The notes under the pieces are model-generated. The model saw nothing but the letters and a program-made list of their open reading frames with translations, was not told the DNA's origin and did no database searches. Made by a program: the position numbers and the translations under genes. Below, in pieces: positions 43,508-51,854 of a stretch of 64,000 nt of DNA (position 1 is the first letter of the stretch; the number at the start of each line of letters is the position of its first letter). Source of the stretch: Firmicutes bacterium ADurb.Bin182 (GTDB lineage: Bacteria; Bacillota; Clostridia; Christensenellales; CAG-138); assembly GCA_002070205.1 (NCBI GenBank), contig MWCU01000087.1:29588-93587 (forward strand), in the 5' to 3' direction.

Positions 43508-45628
43508 TTAAATAAAGGTTGAAATGCTGACCGTTTCTCCTTTTATATCGAACGTTATTTCCCCCTGATGTGCCGTGCTGAAAACCTTCGTATCTTTTAA
43601 GGATTCGGCGAATCCTTGAAAACCGCCTGCTAAAACCGCAACCGCCTTATTTTCAAATATATCCCGCTCTGAGCTTATTACCCTGACCGCCGCCTGTCCG
43701 GGAGCTTGTTTTGTGCAAAGCACAAAGTTTTTATACCTTATAATCAAGCCTTCGCCAAAGGAAAAAGCAAGGTCTTTTTCGGCGGCAACCGTTTCGCTCC
43801 TCTCGACGGCAAGAACTTTTTCAGCGCTCGCCTCAAGTATCAAACGGATATTTTCGCTTTGTTCGAATACATAGACAGTCCGGATCCGGAACTGTTTTGA
43901 AAGCTCGTAAACGGCTTTTGCGTCGGAAAGCGTGGTGACCAGTGCACCGTCGATCGCCGTCACACCTCTGTGGTCAAGCATGCGGGAGAGAGCATAGCTG
44001 CCCTCCGTTCCGCCCAAATCCGGAATGTAATTGCGGTTCCCTATTCTCACATGTATCGGCGCGCATCCTTTAGCTTCCAAAACCGCAACACTGCACTCGG
44101 GCTGTGTCAAAACCGGGATGATGACAAAGGCTGCGCAAAGCGCAGCAAGCAGAACTGCGCTTATCCTTTTCAGTTTTGGTTTTATCAAAACAAACGGGGA
44201 TAGAAAAAGCATCAATACGGCAAATCCCGCACATTGAACAAAAGAGGGTGAAGGCAGCTTCAATATGCTATACGGGGCTCGGGAGATAATATTGACCGCA
44301 AACATCATCAGCTCAAGCATTAAATCGGAAAAAGCCGCAAGCGGCGCCGCAGCGGTTGGAAACGCAAAGCATATAATTATAGCGATAAATCCCGGAATAA
44401 CCGCAAGCGAAGATATCGGCACCGCGAACAGATTGGCGATTACGCCGTACACTGGAAGTCTATTAAAGCTCGACAGCGTGAACGGCAATGTACCCAGCGT
44501 AGCACTCGCCGTAACCGCAAGCGATTCACGAAGCGGCGCAAACAAATCCCTGAGCAAAAGACAGGTAGGCTTATACAGCATCAGTATGCCCGCGACGGCC
44601 GCGAACGACAGCTGAAATCCGGCGGCGAAGAGCTGAAACGGGTTTATGATAAGTATCAATATGAACGCCGCCGAAAGCGAAGTGAGCGGATCGTTCCGCC
44701 TTCCGAATATACCGGCGGCAAGCATGAGCAGAGACATGACGGACGCTCTTATAAGCGATTCGGGAAACACGGTAACCGCGCAATAAAACAAAAGGAAAAT
44801 GCCGATTATCGCAAATCGGACCCTGACATTCGTTCGTTTCAGAAGAAAATTCAAAACCGCCGTAAAAAAGCCTACGTGAAGTCCGGATACGGACAGTATG
44901 TGAGACAGGCCCGTATCCCTGAAACGCACTAACGTTTCCTCGGCCATTTCATCCTCAAAGCCCAGAAGGATGCCCTTCATGAGCTCGGCGTTTTTCGGGA
45001 AAAGGGTTTCAATATTGGAGCAGATCGCGTTTCGGACATTCAAATTTAAAGTATGAAGATCGGGTTTCGATTCTGTTCTGCTAAGCAGCCGGCTCGACGC
45101 CGCTTTCATGCTGACGCCCTTGCCCAAAAGATAATGCCTTATGTCCAATGCGCCTTCGTTCATAGCGCCTTTCGGCAGACTGACCGACGCCTGTACTTCT
45201 ATTATGTCTCCCGCCGAAAACTCGTTTTTTCGATAGGGATCATAAAATGTAAGCTTGACGTGCCCGCTTGCGCGGCTTCCGTCGATTTTCGCGCCGCCCA
45301 GAATAATATCCCACGCGCCGTATTCATAGCGGGGGATGTCCAGCACGCGTCCCGAAAGCCTGTAATCCCCGGGAGGAGGCAATGAAGGATAGGCAGCCGT
45401 TATCCTTAATAAGCCGATAAGAAGGGCGGCTGATATAATCGCCGCCCTGTTGTATTTGATGAGAAGAGCGACTGCGGCAAAAAAGGCGGCCAAAGCGGCA
45501 AAAATCCACAGCCCGCTCCCCTGCAGTTCCTTGCCTAGCGCCAACCCCGCGCCGAAGCAAAGGGCAATGAGGGCAAGCGGCCTTGAGTTCATCAGCCTTG
45601 AATGTTCCCCCGGCTTTTTCTCATCCAT
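43508..45628 (-). CDS. comEC: ComEC/Rec2 family channel with degenerate nuclease-like domain
   Basis: Membrane channel that takes up single-stranded DNA in competence. A 706-aa protein with about two N-terminal helices, an OB-like segment (DUF4131), and the competence domain with about ten helices (GILLGFEDEMA, LSVSGLHVGF). The last 190 residues correspond to the metallo-beta-lactamase-like domain but read ALVTTLSDAKA where HxHxDH is expected. The domain must be catalytically dead. The start is uncertain: ATG 45628 has only a weak site, and ATG 45592 is an alternative. Confidence 0.9.
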   Translation of the reverse strand: MDEKKPGEHSRLMNSRPLALIALCFGAGLALGKELQGSGLWIFAALAAFFAAVALLIKYNRAAIISAALLIGLLRITAAYPSLPPPGDYRLSGRVLDIPRYEYGAWDIILGGAKIDGSRASGHVKLTFYDPYRKNEFSAGDIIEVQASVSLPKGAMNEGALDIRHYLLGKGVSMKAASSRLLSRTESKPDLHTLNLNVRNAICSNIETLFPKNAELMKGILLGFEDEMAEETLVRFRDTGLSHILSVSGLHVGFFTAVLNFLLKRTNVRVRFAIIGIFLLFYCAVTVFPESLIRASVMSLLMLAAGIFGRRNDPLTSLSAAFILILIINPFQLFAAGFQLSFAAVAGILMLYKPTCLLLRDLFAPLRESLAVTASATLGTLPFTLSSFNRLPVYGVIANLFAVPISSLAVIPGFIAIIICFAFPTAAAPLAAFSDLMLELMMFAVNIISRAPYSILKLPSPSFVQCAGFAVLMLFLSPFVLIKPKLKRISAVLLAALCAAFVIIPVLTQPECSVAVLEAKGCAPIHVRIGNRNYIPDLGGTEGSYALSRMLDHRGVTAIDGALVTTLSDAKAVYELSKQFRIRTVYVFEQSENIRLILEASAEKVLAVERSETVAAEKDLAFSFGEGLIIRYKNFVLCTKQAPGQAAVRVISSERDIFENKAVAVLAGGFQGFAESLKDTKVFSTAHQGEITFDIKGETVSISTFI

Positions 45629-45650
45629 CGGTATAATATTGAAGCTTCTC

Positions 45651-46028
45651 TCAGCCCTTTACGGCGACGGCTTCGATTTCAACCAGTCCGCCTGCAGGAA
45701 GCGCGGCGACCTGCACGCAGGATCTTGCAGGGTACATATCGCCGAATATGTCGCCGTATATTTTGTTTACGGCGGCAAAATCCTTAAGATCCTGTACGAA
45801 TATTGTCGTCTTTACAACATCCTTAAGTGTGGCTCCGGCGGATTTGAGAATGATCTCAAGGTTTGTGAGAGCCAATCTGGCCTGCTCCTCAACGCCCTGA
45901 GCCAGTTTGCCGGTCGCCGGGTCCATTCCGAGCTGACCTGATGTGAAAATAAACTGCCCCGCGCATACAGCATGGCTGTAAGGTCCCAAAGCCGCCGGTG
46001 CGTTTTCTGCTTTAACGATTTTCTTCAT
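45651..46028 (-). CDS. ridA: RidA family enamine/imine deaminase
   Basis: Hydrolyses reactive 2-aminoacrylate and related enamines from PLP enzymes. A 125-aa protein with PYSHAV, SGQLGMDPATGKL and ARSCVQVAALPAG. The last contains the conserved Arg and follows the family pattern. It lies 19 bp after an M42 peptidase and 22 bp before comEC on the same strand, so it is probably in one operon with them. Confidence 0.94.
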   Translation of the reverse strand: MKKIVKAENAPAALGPYSHAVCAGQFIFTSGQLGMDPATGKLAQGVEEQARLALTNLEIILKSAGATLKDVVKTTIFVQDLKDFAAVNKIYGDIFGDMYPARSCVQVAALPAGGLVEIEAVAVKG

Positions 46029-46047
46029 TTCGGTTCTCCTTATTTGT

Positions 46048-47082
46048 TTATTCCGTTATATAAGCCTCTATCAACTCAAGCGTATTCTTCACCCCGTCGA
46101 TATGAGAGCGCTCATAACCGTGAGATGCATATACTCCCGCCCCTATAAGGCAATGACGAACGTCATGCCCCGCATACAGTGCCGAATCCGCGTCCGATCC
46201 GTAATACGGATACACATCCAGCGCGTATTCAAGGTTTCTCCGCTTTGCGCAGTCAATGAGCGCGCCTGTCATCTCATAGTTGGACGGGCCGCTGCTGTCC
46301 TTAACGCATATGGACACCTTTCTTTCATCGCAATTGAGTCCGTCGCCGACGCAGCCCATATCGACGCACAATATTTCCGTTACGTCCTCAGGCATGGAAG
46401 CGGAGCACCCGTGCCCCACTTCTTCATATACTGTAAAATGCAAATATAATCCGCGCTTCAAGGAATACCTTCTCTCGCTGTGCTGCCTCGCAAGCCCCAG
46501 AAGTATGGCTGCGCTCAGCTTATCGTCCAAATAACGGCTCTTAATGAACCCCGTCTCGGTTATAACGGTCCTCGGGTCGAAGCACACATAATCGCCGGTA
46601 AAAATTCCGAGCTTTTCGGTCTCTTCCTTTGAGGATGTTATTTCATCCAGCACGACTTCCATGCCCTCGTAATCGCGCTTTTGCGAGCCGTATTCCTTAT
46701 TGACATGAACGCTGGGATCGTTCATCTGCAGTGTGCCCGAATAAGCTTTTCCGGACCTTGTGTACACGGTGCAGTTTTCAGCTTCCGTGTTATTGGCCTG
46801 CAGCCCGCCCACCGGAGAGATCCTAAGCCTTCCGTTGGGCTTTACTGCCGCTACCATCGCGCCCAGCGTATCCACATGCGCGCTGAGCATAAGCGCGCTA
46901 TCGCCGCCGCCGATTTTCACGGCGACTCCTCCTTTAACAGTTTTATACGGCCGGTAGCCGAGCCCGGCGAGCTCTTCCATCAGATAATCGGCAACCTTTC
47001 CGGTAAATCCGGAAGGGCTTGGAATGTCAAGCAGCGCCTTGAGCTTTTCAAGAATATAGTCCCTTTGTGCAAAATCTTTCAT
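46048..47082 (-). CDS. M42 family metallo-aminopeptidase
   Basis: Co-catalytic two-metal aminopeptidase or endoglucanase-like hydrolase (344 aa). The ligand motifs SAHVDTLG, DDKLSAA, YEEVGHG and CVDMG are present and the final ASHGYERSH supplies the last His. Likely a cytosolic peptidase that forms large assemblies, as in the family. RBS GGGGGAG precedes ATG 47082. It is first in the probable operon M42-ridA-comEC-holA. Confidence 0.92.
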   Translation of the reverse strand: MKDFAQRDYILEKLKALLDIPSPSGFTGKVADYLMEELAGLGYRPYKTVKGGVAVKIGGGDSALMLSAHVDTLGAMVAAVKPNGRLRISPVGGLQANNTEAENCTVYTRSGKAYSGTLQMNDPSVHVNKEYGSQKRDYEGMEVVLDEITSSKEETEKLGIFTGDYVCFDPRTVITETGFIKSRYLDDKLSAAILLGLARQHSERRYSLKRGLYLHFTVYEEVGHGCSASMPEDVTEILCVDMGCVGDGLNCDERKVSICVKDSSGPSNYEMTGALIDCAKRRNLEYALDVYPYYGSDADSALYAGHDVRHCLIGAGVYASHGYERSHIDGVKNTLELIEAYITE

Positions 47083-47289
47083 AATTTACATTCTCCCCCT
47101 TGATCCATAGCCATTTTAGCATTCCGAGTCCGTTAAAGTAAAGCTGTTTGAAAAGCATTATCCAAAGCCGGCCTAATTGACAGATATTCTCTATTTCGTA
47201 ACCATTCTGTGAATATATGCGATTACATATCGATAAATATCGATTGATATGTTATATTGTACACACCATAAGAAAAGGAGGAAGAACAA

Positions 47290-48150
47290 ATGAAACGGTC
47301 AAAAATAATCATTTTTTCTTTGGCCCTTGCGGTGCTGTTTGCCGTGCCCGTCGCATCATCGTTTGCGGCCGCCGAGGGAACGATAACCGGCAACAGCGTT
47401 AACTTAAGAAGCTCAGCTTCTGTCTACTCAAGCCGGCTCACTTACCTTTATAAAGGCGATAAGGTCACAATCAACGGCACAAGCGGGGACTGGTACAGTG
47501 TGACATATAAAAACCTGAACGGATTCGTTCACAAGGATTATGTCGCTAAAGCCCCCGCATCAAGCGACCCGGGCATCGGACTGTTGCGCGTCGGAAGCAC
47601 AGGGAGCGCAGTCAAACAGCTTCAGGGGAACCTTATTTATTTGGGTTACTTGAAGGGTTATGCGGACGGCATATTCGGAAGCGCCACGCAGGCAGCGGTC
47701 AGATTGTACCAGAAGCGCAACGGACTCTATGTCGACGGGATCGCCGGACCCGCCACCCAAAGCAAAATAGGCTCTGAGGTCATGAAGCTTAACGGAATAG
47801 TCTCCGAAGCTAAGAAACATCTCGGTCTCCCTTATGTCTCGGGCGGTTCCACGCCCGCGGGGTTTGACTGCTCCGGTTTCACCCAATATGTATACCGAAA
47901 CGGCGCGGGCATTTCGATCCCGAGAGTCAGCAAGGATCAGGCCCTGTCGGGAATCGCCGTACCGTACAGCCAGATGCGCGTCGGCGACCTGGTGGCGTTC
48001 AACTCTCCCGTGGATCATGTCGGGATATATATCGGCGGAGGGAAATTCATTCATTCCCCGAAACCCGGAGACGTGGTCAAGATAACGGACCTCAAATACA
48101 TGAATCTCACCGGCATACGCAGATTTACGGGCGTATTGGCGAACGGGTAA
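47290..48150 (+). CDS. secreted NlpC/P60 peptidoglycan hydrolase with SH3 and PG-binding domains
   Basis: A 286-aa cell-wall endopeptidase that should cleave gamma-D-Glu-meso-diaminopimelate bonds. Signal peptide to about residue 27. SH3 domain (about 33-85), PG_binding_1 (about 100-160), then NlpC/P60 (about 170-280) with catalytic Cys 194 (FDCSGF), His 243 (DHVGIY) and His 255. RBS AGGAGG precedes the ATG. A terminator follows and is interrupted by the second copy of the hairpin element. Confidence 0.95.
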   Translation: MKRSKIIIFSLALAVLFAVPVASSFAAAEGTITGNSVNLRSSASVYSSRLTYLYKGDKVTINGTSGDWYSVTYKNLNGFVHKDYVAKAPASSDPGIGLLRVGSTGSAVKQLQGNLIYLGYLKGYADGIFGSATQAAVRLYQKRNGLYVDGIAGPATQSKIGSEVMKLNGIVSEAKKHLGLPYVSGGSTPAGFDCSGFTQYVYRNGAGISIPRVSKDQALSGIAVPYSQMRVGDLVAFNSPVDHVGIYIGGGKFIHSPKPGDVVKITDLKYMNLTGIRRFTGVLANG

Positions 48151-48160
48151 AAACCCTGTA

Positions 48161-48192
48161 TAAGACCCTGCGGGCTAAGCTTGCAGGGTCTT
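48161..48192 (+). terminator. terminator of the NlpC/P60 gene, left copy
   Basis: A 10-bp stem (48162-48171 with 48183-48192) is downstream of the hydrolase gene. A near-identical copy of the 30-nt hairpin region begins at 48419. Confidence 0.8.
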
Positions 48193-48418
48193 TCAGCGTG
48201 TCGAAGAAGTCTGTATAGACTTCTTCGAGTTCTACACGCTTTGCCTAAAATCAAAGATTTCCGGGCGGCAAAGCGTGCAAAGTACGAAATCCATACGGAT
48301 TTCATCCGTTTCACCGTACATGCCGCTGAAGCCGGATTGAAAATTAAGGGGTCCCGCGGAAATCAAAGATTTCCACCAGCCCCTTAATAATCCCCAAATG
48401 ACTTTTTCGACAGTCTAA
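48191..48418. repeat. terminator-flanked hairpin repeat element, copy 2
   Basis: About 228 bp, highly similar to 42208-42433. Its ends resemble an inverted repeat: left TGTCGAAGAAGTC and right GACTTTTTCGACA (13 positions with one mismatch). The same series of internal hairpins is present, with several differences in loops and some stems. The flanking terminators here have a sequence unlike those at copy 1. Confidence 0.82.
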
Positions 48419-48453
48419 TAAGACCCTGCAGGCTAAGCTTGCAGGGTCGTCTT
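48419..48453. terminator. terminator of the NlpC/P60 gene, right copy
   Basis: The 30-nt sequence 48419-48448 repeats 48161-48190 with one mismatch in the loop. It lies 43 bp from the convergent cysE stop and may serve that gene too. The 345-bp spacer 48151-48495 is otherwise filled by the repeat element. Confidence 0.75.
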
Positions 48454-48495
48454 ATGATTTTAACGATCAATCACAATAAAACGTTGTGCATGCAT

Positions 48496-49263
48496 TTAAT
48501 CTGAAGCTTTCAGCTTCTCAAGTTCTTCTTCCAGCTTTTCGATGCGGTCACGGATGCGCCTGAGTTCAAGTTCTACGGGGTCGGGCAGGTTGACCTGGTC
48601 CAAATCAACGCCCTCTTCCCCCGCCCTTCGGCTTGATGACGGATAGTATTCTTTTTCCTGATTCATAACGGGGCACTCCATGGTTCCGCAAAGCTCCGAC
48701 CCGCAGTTTTTTGCACATGATATTTCTGCGTCCGTATACATGGGACACTTGTTGAACTTAACTACATGACCCGGCACGCCGACGACCGTTGAATACGGAG
48801 GGACGTCCTTCAAAACGACCGCGCCTGCGCCGATTTTAGCGTAATCGCCCACATGCAGCGGCCCCAGTACGCTGGCGTCTGCGGAAATGGTAACGTGGCT
48901 GCCGATCGTGGGGTGGCGTTTTCCCACATCCTTTCCCGTTCCCCCCAAAGTCGCCCCCTGATACAGCGTTACGTCGTCTCCTATCTCGGTCGTTTCACCT
49001 ATAACAACTCCCATTCCGTGATCTATGAACAGCCGTTGTCCTATCACCGCTCCCGGATGTATTTCGATTCCGGTAAAATGTCTTGAAATCTGCGATATAA
49101 CACGCGCCAGCAGTTTAAACCCGTGCTTGTGCATAAAATGCGCGATGCGGTGATTCAGAACAGCGTGAAAACCCGGATAGCACAAAAAAACTTCCAAGGC
49201 GTTTCTCGCGGCCGGGTCCCGGTCAAGTATGCAGCGTATATCGCTCCTCAGCGTCTTAAACAT
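48496..49263 (-). CDS. cysE: serine O-acetyltransferase
   Basis: Makes O-acetylserine for cysteine synthesis. N-terminal helices are followed by a left-handed beta-helix of hexapeptide repeats with [15 protein letters not shown] and the conserved HPTIG. An extra C-terminal tail of about 85 residues includes several cysteines ([21 protein letters not shown]) and a coiled coil ([17 protein letters not shown]). RBS ATAGGAGAT precedes the start. A T-box leader with a candidate Cys specifier controls it. Confidence 0.94.
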   Translation of the reverse strand: MFKTLRSDIRCILDRDPAARNALEVFLCYPGFHAVLNHRIAHFMHKHGFKLLARVISQISRHFTGIEIHPGAVIGQRLFIDHGMGVVIGETTEIGDDVTLYQGATLGGTGKDVGKRHPTIGSHVTISADASVLGPLHVGDYAKIGAGAVVLKDVPPYSTVVGVPGHVVKFNKCPMYTDAEISCAKNCGSELCGTMECPVMNQEKEYYPSSSRRAGEEGVDLDQVNLPDPVELELRRIRDRIEKLEEELEKLKASD

Positions 49264-49276
49264 AAATATCTCCTAT

Positions 49277-49544
49277 AAAAAAACATATCCTCTCTGTCAA
49301 ACACAGAGACGAATATGCTTCGCGGTCCCACTCCGTTTGGATTTGCACTCACGCAAATCCCTCTCAAGCAGCTTTAACGCGGCAAACGGCAAATAATACT
49401 CAGGGATACCCCTTTTCCTATCGCGGCTTCGCGAATGCACTTCACTCGCCCATCCATCCGGGAAGACTCTCAGCCGTTTTCGTTCTTCCCTCTCTGGCGG
49501 CGGATACGGCGGCTACTCTTTTCGCATCGATGCCTTTTTATATT
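49277..49544 (-). promoter_or_regulatory. T-box riboswitch leader of cysE, probable Cys specificity
   Basis: The minus-strand leader has the T-box core AGTGGGACCGCG (49321-49332), a variant of the consensus, then a terminator hairpin (49284-49317) and seven T. Stem I elements AGAGAGG and GGCTGAGAG occur upstream. TGC at 49437-49439, in GAAGTGCATTC, is a candidate specifier for tRNA-Cys, which fits the gene it controls. Confidence 0.9.
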
Positions 49545-49550
49545 AAAAAC

Positions 49551-49579
49551 AGTTTAAAGCCATGCGGCTTTTATGTCAA
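49551..49579 (-). promoter_or_regulatory. cysE promoter
   Basis: TTGACA (49574-49579) and TAAACT (49551-49556) are spaced by 17 bp on the minus strand, just upstream of the T-box leader. Bases 49580-49675 hold nothing else I can assign. Confidence 0.68.
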
Positions 49580-49675
49580 TAAGCAACCGTCTGACCGTAC
49601 ATGATTAAGTATCATAATTTCCTTTTATATTATATATGCAGCGCAATCGTGCGCGGTGAACCTCAACAGAATATT

Positions 49676-50074
49676 TTATTCTAAAAGGAACCGAACAAAT
49701 TCCGTATCCGCGCTCATGAGATCATAATTGCCAAGTTCCTCTCTTTTGACCCACGCGGCGTCGGTATGTTCGCTAAGCCTAAGCTCGCCCCCCGCAATCA
49801 CGGCTTCAAAAAAGGTTATCTCATACGTTTTGCCTTCATGCTCATGGCGGACCCGTGCAATCTCGTTTCCCGCGGCCGCAGTCAGCGAAAGCTCCTCCTT
49901 CAGCTCCCGTTCGAGGCATGCTTTTTTTGTCTCTCCGGGTTCCACCTTTCCTCCCGGAAACTCCCATTTGCCGCCGTTACCGTCCTTCATTTTTCGCCTG
50001 CAAATCAACACCCTGCCGTCGTTTTCGATAAACGCGGCTGTTACATGAATTGTTTTATATCCTGATCCGTCCAT
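49676..50074 (-). CDS. MutT-like Nudix hydrolase
   Basis: A 132-aa single-domain Nudix protein. The Nudix box is intact: GGKVEPGETKKACLEREL with the following KEEL. Residues around it (WEFPGGK) are typical of MutT-type 8-oxo-dGTP diphosphatases and of CTP-preferring homologues. Likely a housecleaning enzyme. AAGG lies upstream of ATG 50074. It is a single gene divergent from tRNA-Glu. Confidence 0.9.
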   Translation of the reverse strand: MDGSGYKTIHVTAAFIENDGRVLICRRKMKDGNGGKWEFPGGKVEPGETKKACLERELKEELSLTAAAGNEIARVRHEHEGKTYEITFFEAVIAGGELRLSEHTDAAWVKREELGNYDLMSADTEFVRFLLE

Positions 50075-50144
50075 CGCTTAAACCTTAGCATAAAGATAAG
50101 CTTATTGTAAACATTTGAACCGGTTAAAACACTTCAAAAAGTAA

Positions 50145-50172
50145 TTGACAATATACAGGATTTCGGTATAAT
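50145..50172 (+). promoter_or_regulatory. tRNA-Glu promoter
   Basis: Perfect TTGACA (50145-50150) and perfect TATAAT (50167-50172) separated by 16 bp, about 21 bp before the tRNA. Confidence 0.88.
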
Positions 50173-50193
50173 AAAAATTGCGCTTAAGCGAAT

Positions 50194-50269
50194 GCCCAGT
50201 TCGTCTAGTGGCCCAGGACGCCGCCCTCTCACGGCGGTAGCAGGGGTTCGACTCCCCTACTGGGTGCCA
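50194..50269 (+). tRNA. tRNA-Glu (anticodon CTC)
   Basis: A full cloverleaf can be drawn. The acceptor stem pairs 50194-50200 with 50259-50265 with one G-T pair at the end. The anticodon stem CCGCC/GGCGG encloses CTCTCAC, so the anticodon is CTC and reads GAG. The T arm is GGGGTTCGACTCCCC. CCA is encoded. Confidence 0.97.
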
Positions 50270-50313
50270 ACAAGAAAAGGATGCCTTATAGGTATCCTTT
50301 TCTTGTTGGTTTT
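50267..50313 (+). terminator. terminator of tRNA-Glu overlapping its CCA end
   Basis: A long stem (50267-50285 with 50291-50309, one G-T pair) and a 5-nt loop are followed by TTTTT. The first three stem bases are the CCA of the tRNA. Confidence 0.88.
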
Positions 50314-50317
50314 TAAG

Positions 50318-50483
50318 ATGAAGGGAGTCGAAGGGCTGCTCCCGCTGCCAGTGGCAGATGAAGGGGGCAGCCCCGGGATTTGGTGCACAGGCCGGATTGC
50401 GCGGCATGGAATGCAAGCAATCCGGAATACCGATGCCCAAATCGACTCCCCTGCCGGGCATTTGAATTGAAGGGAGTCGAAGG
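50318..50483. repeat. structured intergenic sequence with tRNA-like repeats
   Basis: The 16-bp TGAAGGGAGTCGAAGG occurs at 50319-50334 and 50468-50483. TCGACTCCC at 50442-50450 is the complement of the GGGAGTCGA inside. Between lie two hairpins: GGCTGC with GCAGCC, and CCGGATTG with CAATCCGG. TCGACTCCCCT at 50442 also matches the 3' part of the tRNA. The spacer 50484-50720 has nothing I can assign. Confidence 0.6.
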
Positions 50484-50724
50484 ATGCGGAGCTTAAGCGC
50501 GTCCTGCGGATGATGAAGCGAAGCGGAGAACATTGAGTTGCGCTGAATCAGGGCATGGCCTGAGCTCAGATCATGATTCCTTTATGACGGCAGATCGTAC
50601 TTTGCGCAGTATTTAAGCTGTTTTTGGAGCTGCACTGTTAGCCAAGGAAATGAATATGTTCAACGGTTCAGCGTTTATTATAGCTTGCCCCCAGCTATTT
50701 CGCTTGGACCGTAAAAATAATCCC

Positions 50725-50754
50725 TTGTACAAATTATATTCAATCTAATACAAT
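50725..50754 (+). promoter_or_regulatory. possible promoter of the DDAH gene
   Basis: TTGTAC (50725-50730) and TACAAT (50749-50754) with an 18-bp spacer, about 80 bp before the start codon. Confidence 0.5.
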
Positions 50755-50833
50755 ATCAGGTAGAATAAAACACATAAATGTATTTTATTAGCGAAAAAAA
50801 ACGATCAACAGCAGCCGCATACGGGAGGTAACA

Positions 50834-51604
50834 ATGTTTACAAATGCGATCGTTAGAAGACCTTGCAGGGCAATCGTTCACGGAATCACATCGTCTCCGG
50901 AGTTGGGCAAGCCGGATATTGAGCTTGCTCTCAAGCAGCATGACGACTATATAGCTGCTCTGAAGCAATGCGGCGTGAAAGTAACTGTCCTTGAGCCTGA
51001 TGAAGCATATCCGGATTCCTGTTTTGTCGAGGATACTGCGGTTCTTACACGCAAATGCGCCATTATCACAAATCCGTGCGCAGACTCCAGAAAAGGCGAG
51101 CCGCTGGAAATGCTGCCCGCGATCCGCAGGTTCTATGAGGAAGAAACAATAGAATATATCAAAGCCCCGGGCACGCTGGAGGGCGGCGATGTGATGATGG
51201 CAGGCGATCATTTCTATATCGGTCAGTCCAATCGAACCAATGCTGAAGGCATACGGCAGTTTATATCGATTTTAAACAAGTTTGGTATGACGGGTTCAGC
51301 AGTGCCTCTTTCAACAGTATTGCACCTGAAAACAGGCGTGAGTTACATTGAAAACAACACGGTGCTTGTAAGCGGAGAGTTTATTGATGATACTCGGTTT
51401 GCAAGTTTTAAAAGGATAACGGTCGCACCGGATGAAGCCTATGCATCCAATTGCGTTTGGATAAACGGCACAGTCATCGTACCCGCCGGATACCCCAACG
51501 TGCTAAATGCCGTTAAAACGACAGGATATAAAACCATCGTTGTCGATACCTCGGAGTACAGAAAAGTCGACGGGGGCCTCAGCTGCTTATCGCTGAGGTT
51601 TTGA
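50834..51604 (+). CDS. dimethylarginine dimethylaminohydrolase-like protein
   Basis: Member of the guanidino-group-modifying superfamily (256 aa). The catalytic Cys 251 (GGLSCLSLRF), His 164 (VLHLKT) and the acidic GTLEGGDV segment (Glu 117, Asp 120) match dimethylarginine dimethylaminohydrolase, which converts methylated arginine to citrulline. Plain arginine deiminase is longer, about 400 aa, so it is less likely. RBS GGGAGG precedes ATG. It stands alone, so the pathway role is not evident. Confidence 0.9.
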   Translation: MFTNAIVRRPCRAIVHGITSSPELGKPDIELALKQHDDYIAALKQCGVKVTVLEPDEAYPDSCFVEDTAVLTRKCAIITNPCADSRKGEPLEMLPAIRRFYEEETIEYIKAPGTLEGGDVMMAGDHFYIGQSNRTNAEGIRQFISILNKFGMTGSAVPLSTVLHLKTGVSYIENNTVLVSGEFIDDTRFASFKRITVAPDEAYASNCVWINGTVIVPAGYPNVLNAVKTTGYKTIVVDTSEYRKVDGGLSCLSLRF

Positions 51605-51754
51605 TACCGAGAGGATTACTGATTATAAGTGAAGCGTAAGCCCGGTGAGCAAAGTATTTTTGGTCAAAATAAAATTCCTGCCGCAAACTCAGAAAGCCCG
51701 CTGCATGCGTGATCTTTATGGCAACGGCACAAAGCATAGAACGCGGTATGAGAA

Positions 51755-51792
51755 CAGGACGAAGGCATTACGCTTTCGTCCTGCTTTTTTTT
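51755..51792 (+). terminator. terminator of the DDAH gene
   Basis: A 12-bp stem (51755-51766 with 51772-51783, one G-T pair) and 5-nt loop followed by eight T. The spacer from 51605 to here has no gene I can see. Confidence 0.88.
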
Positions 51793-51854
51793 AGGGCAAT
51801 CCCGCCTTATTGTTACGGGAAAATCATATTGGCCGTTATGTAATCCTTCGCTTT

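Noticed and set aside
48051..48314. Short frames within the repeat element on both strands
   Set aside because: The frames are not kept between the two copies and lack start signals. Hairpin structure explains the sequence better.
50102..50533. 143-aa open frame on the minus strand across the tRNA
   Set aside because: It translates the antisense of tRNA-Glu and the hairpin repeats (HPVGESNPCYRRERAASW is a common artefact), with no start signal.
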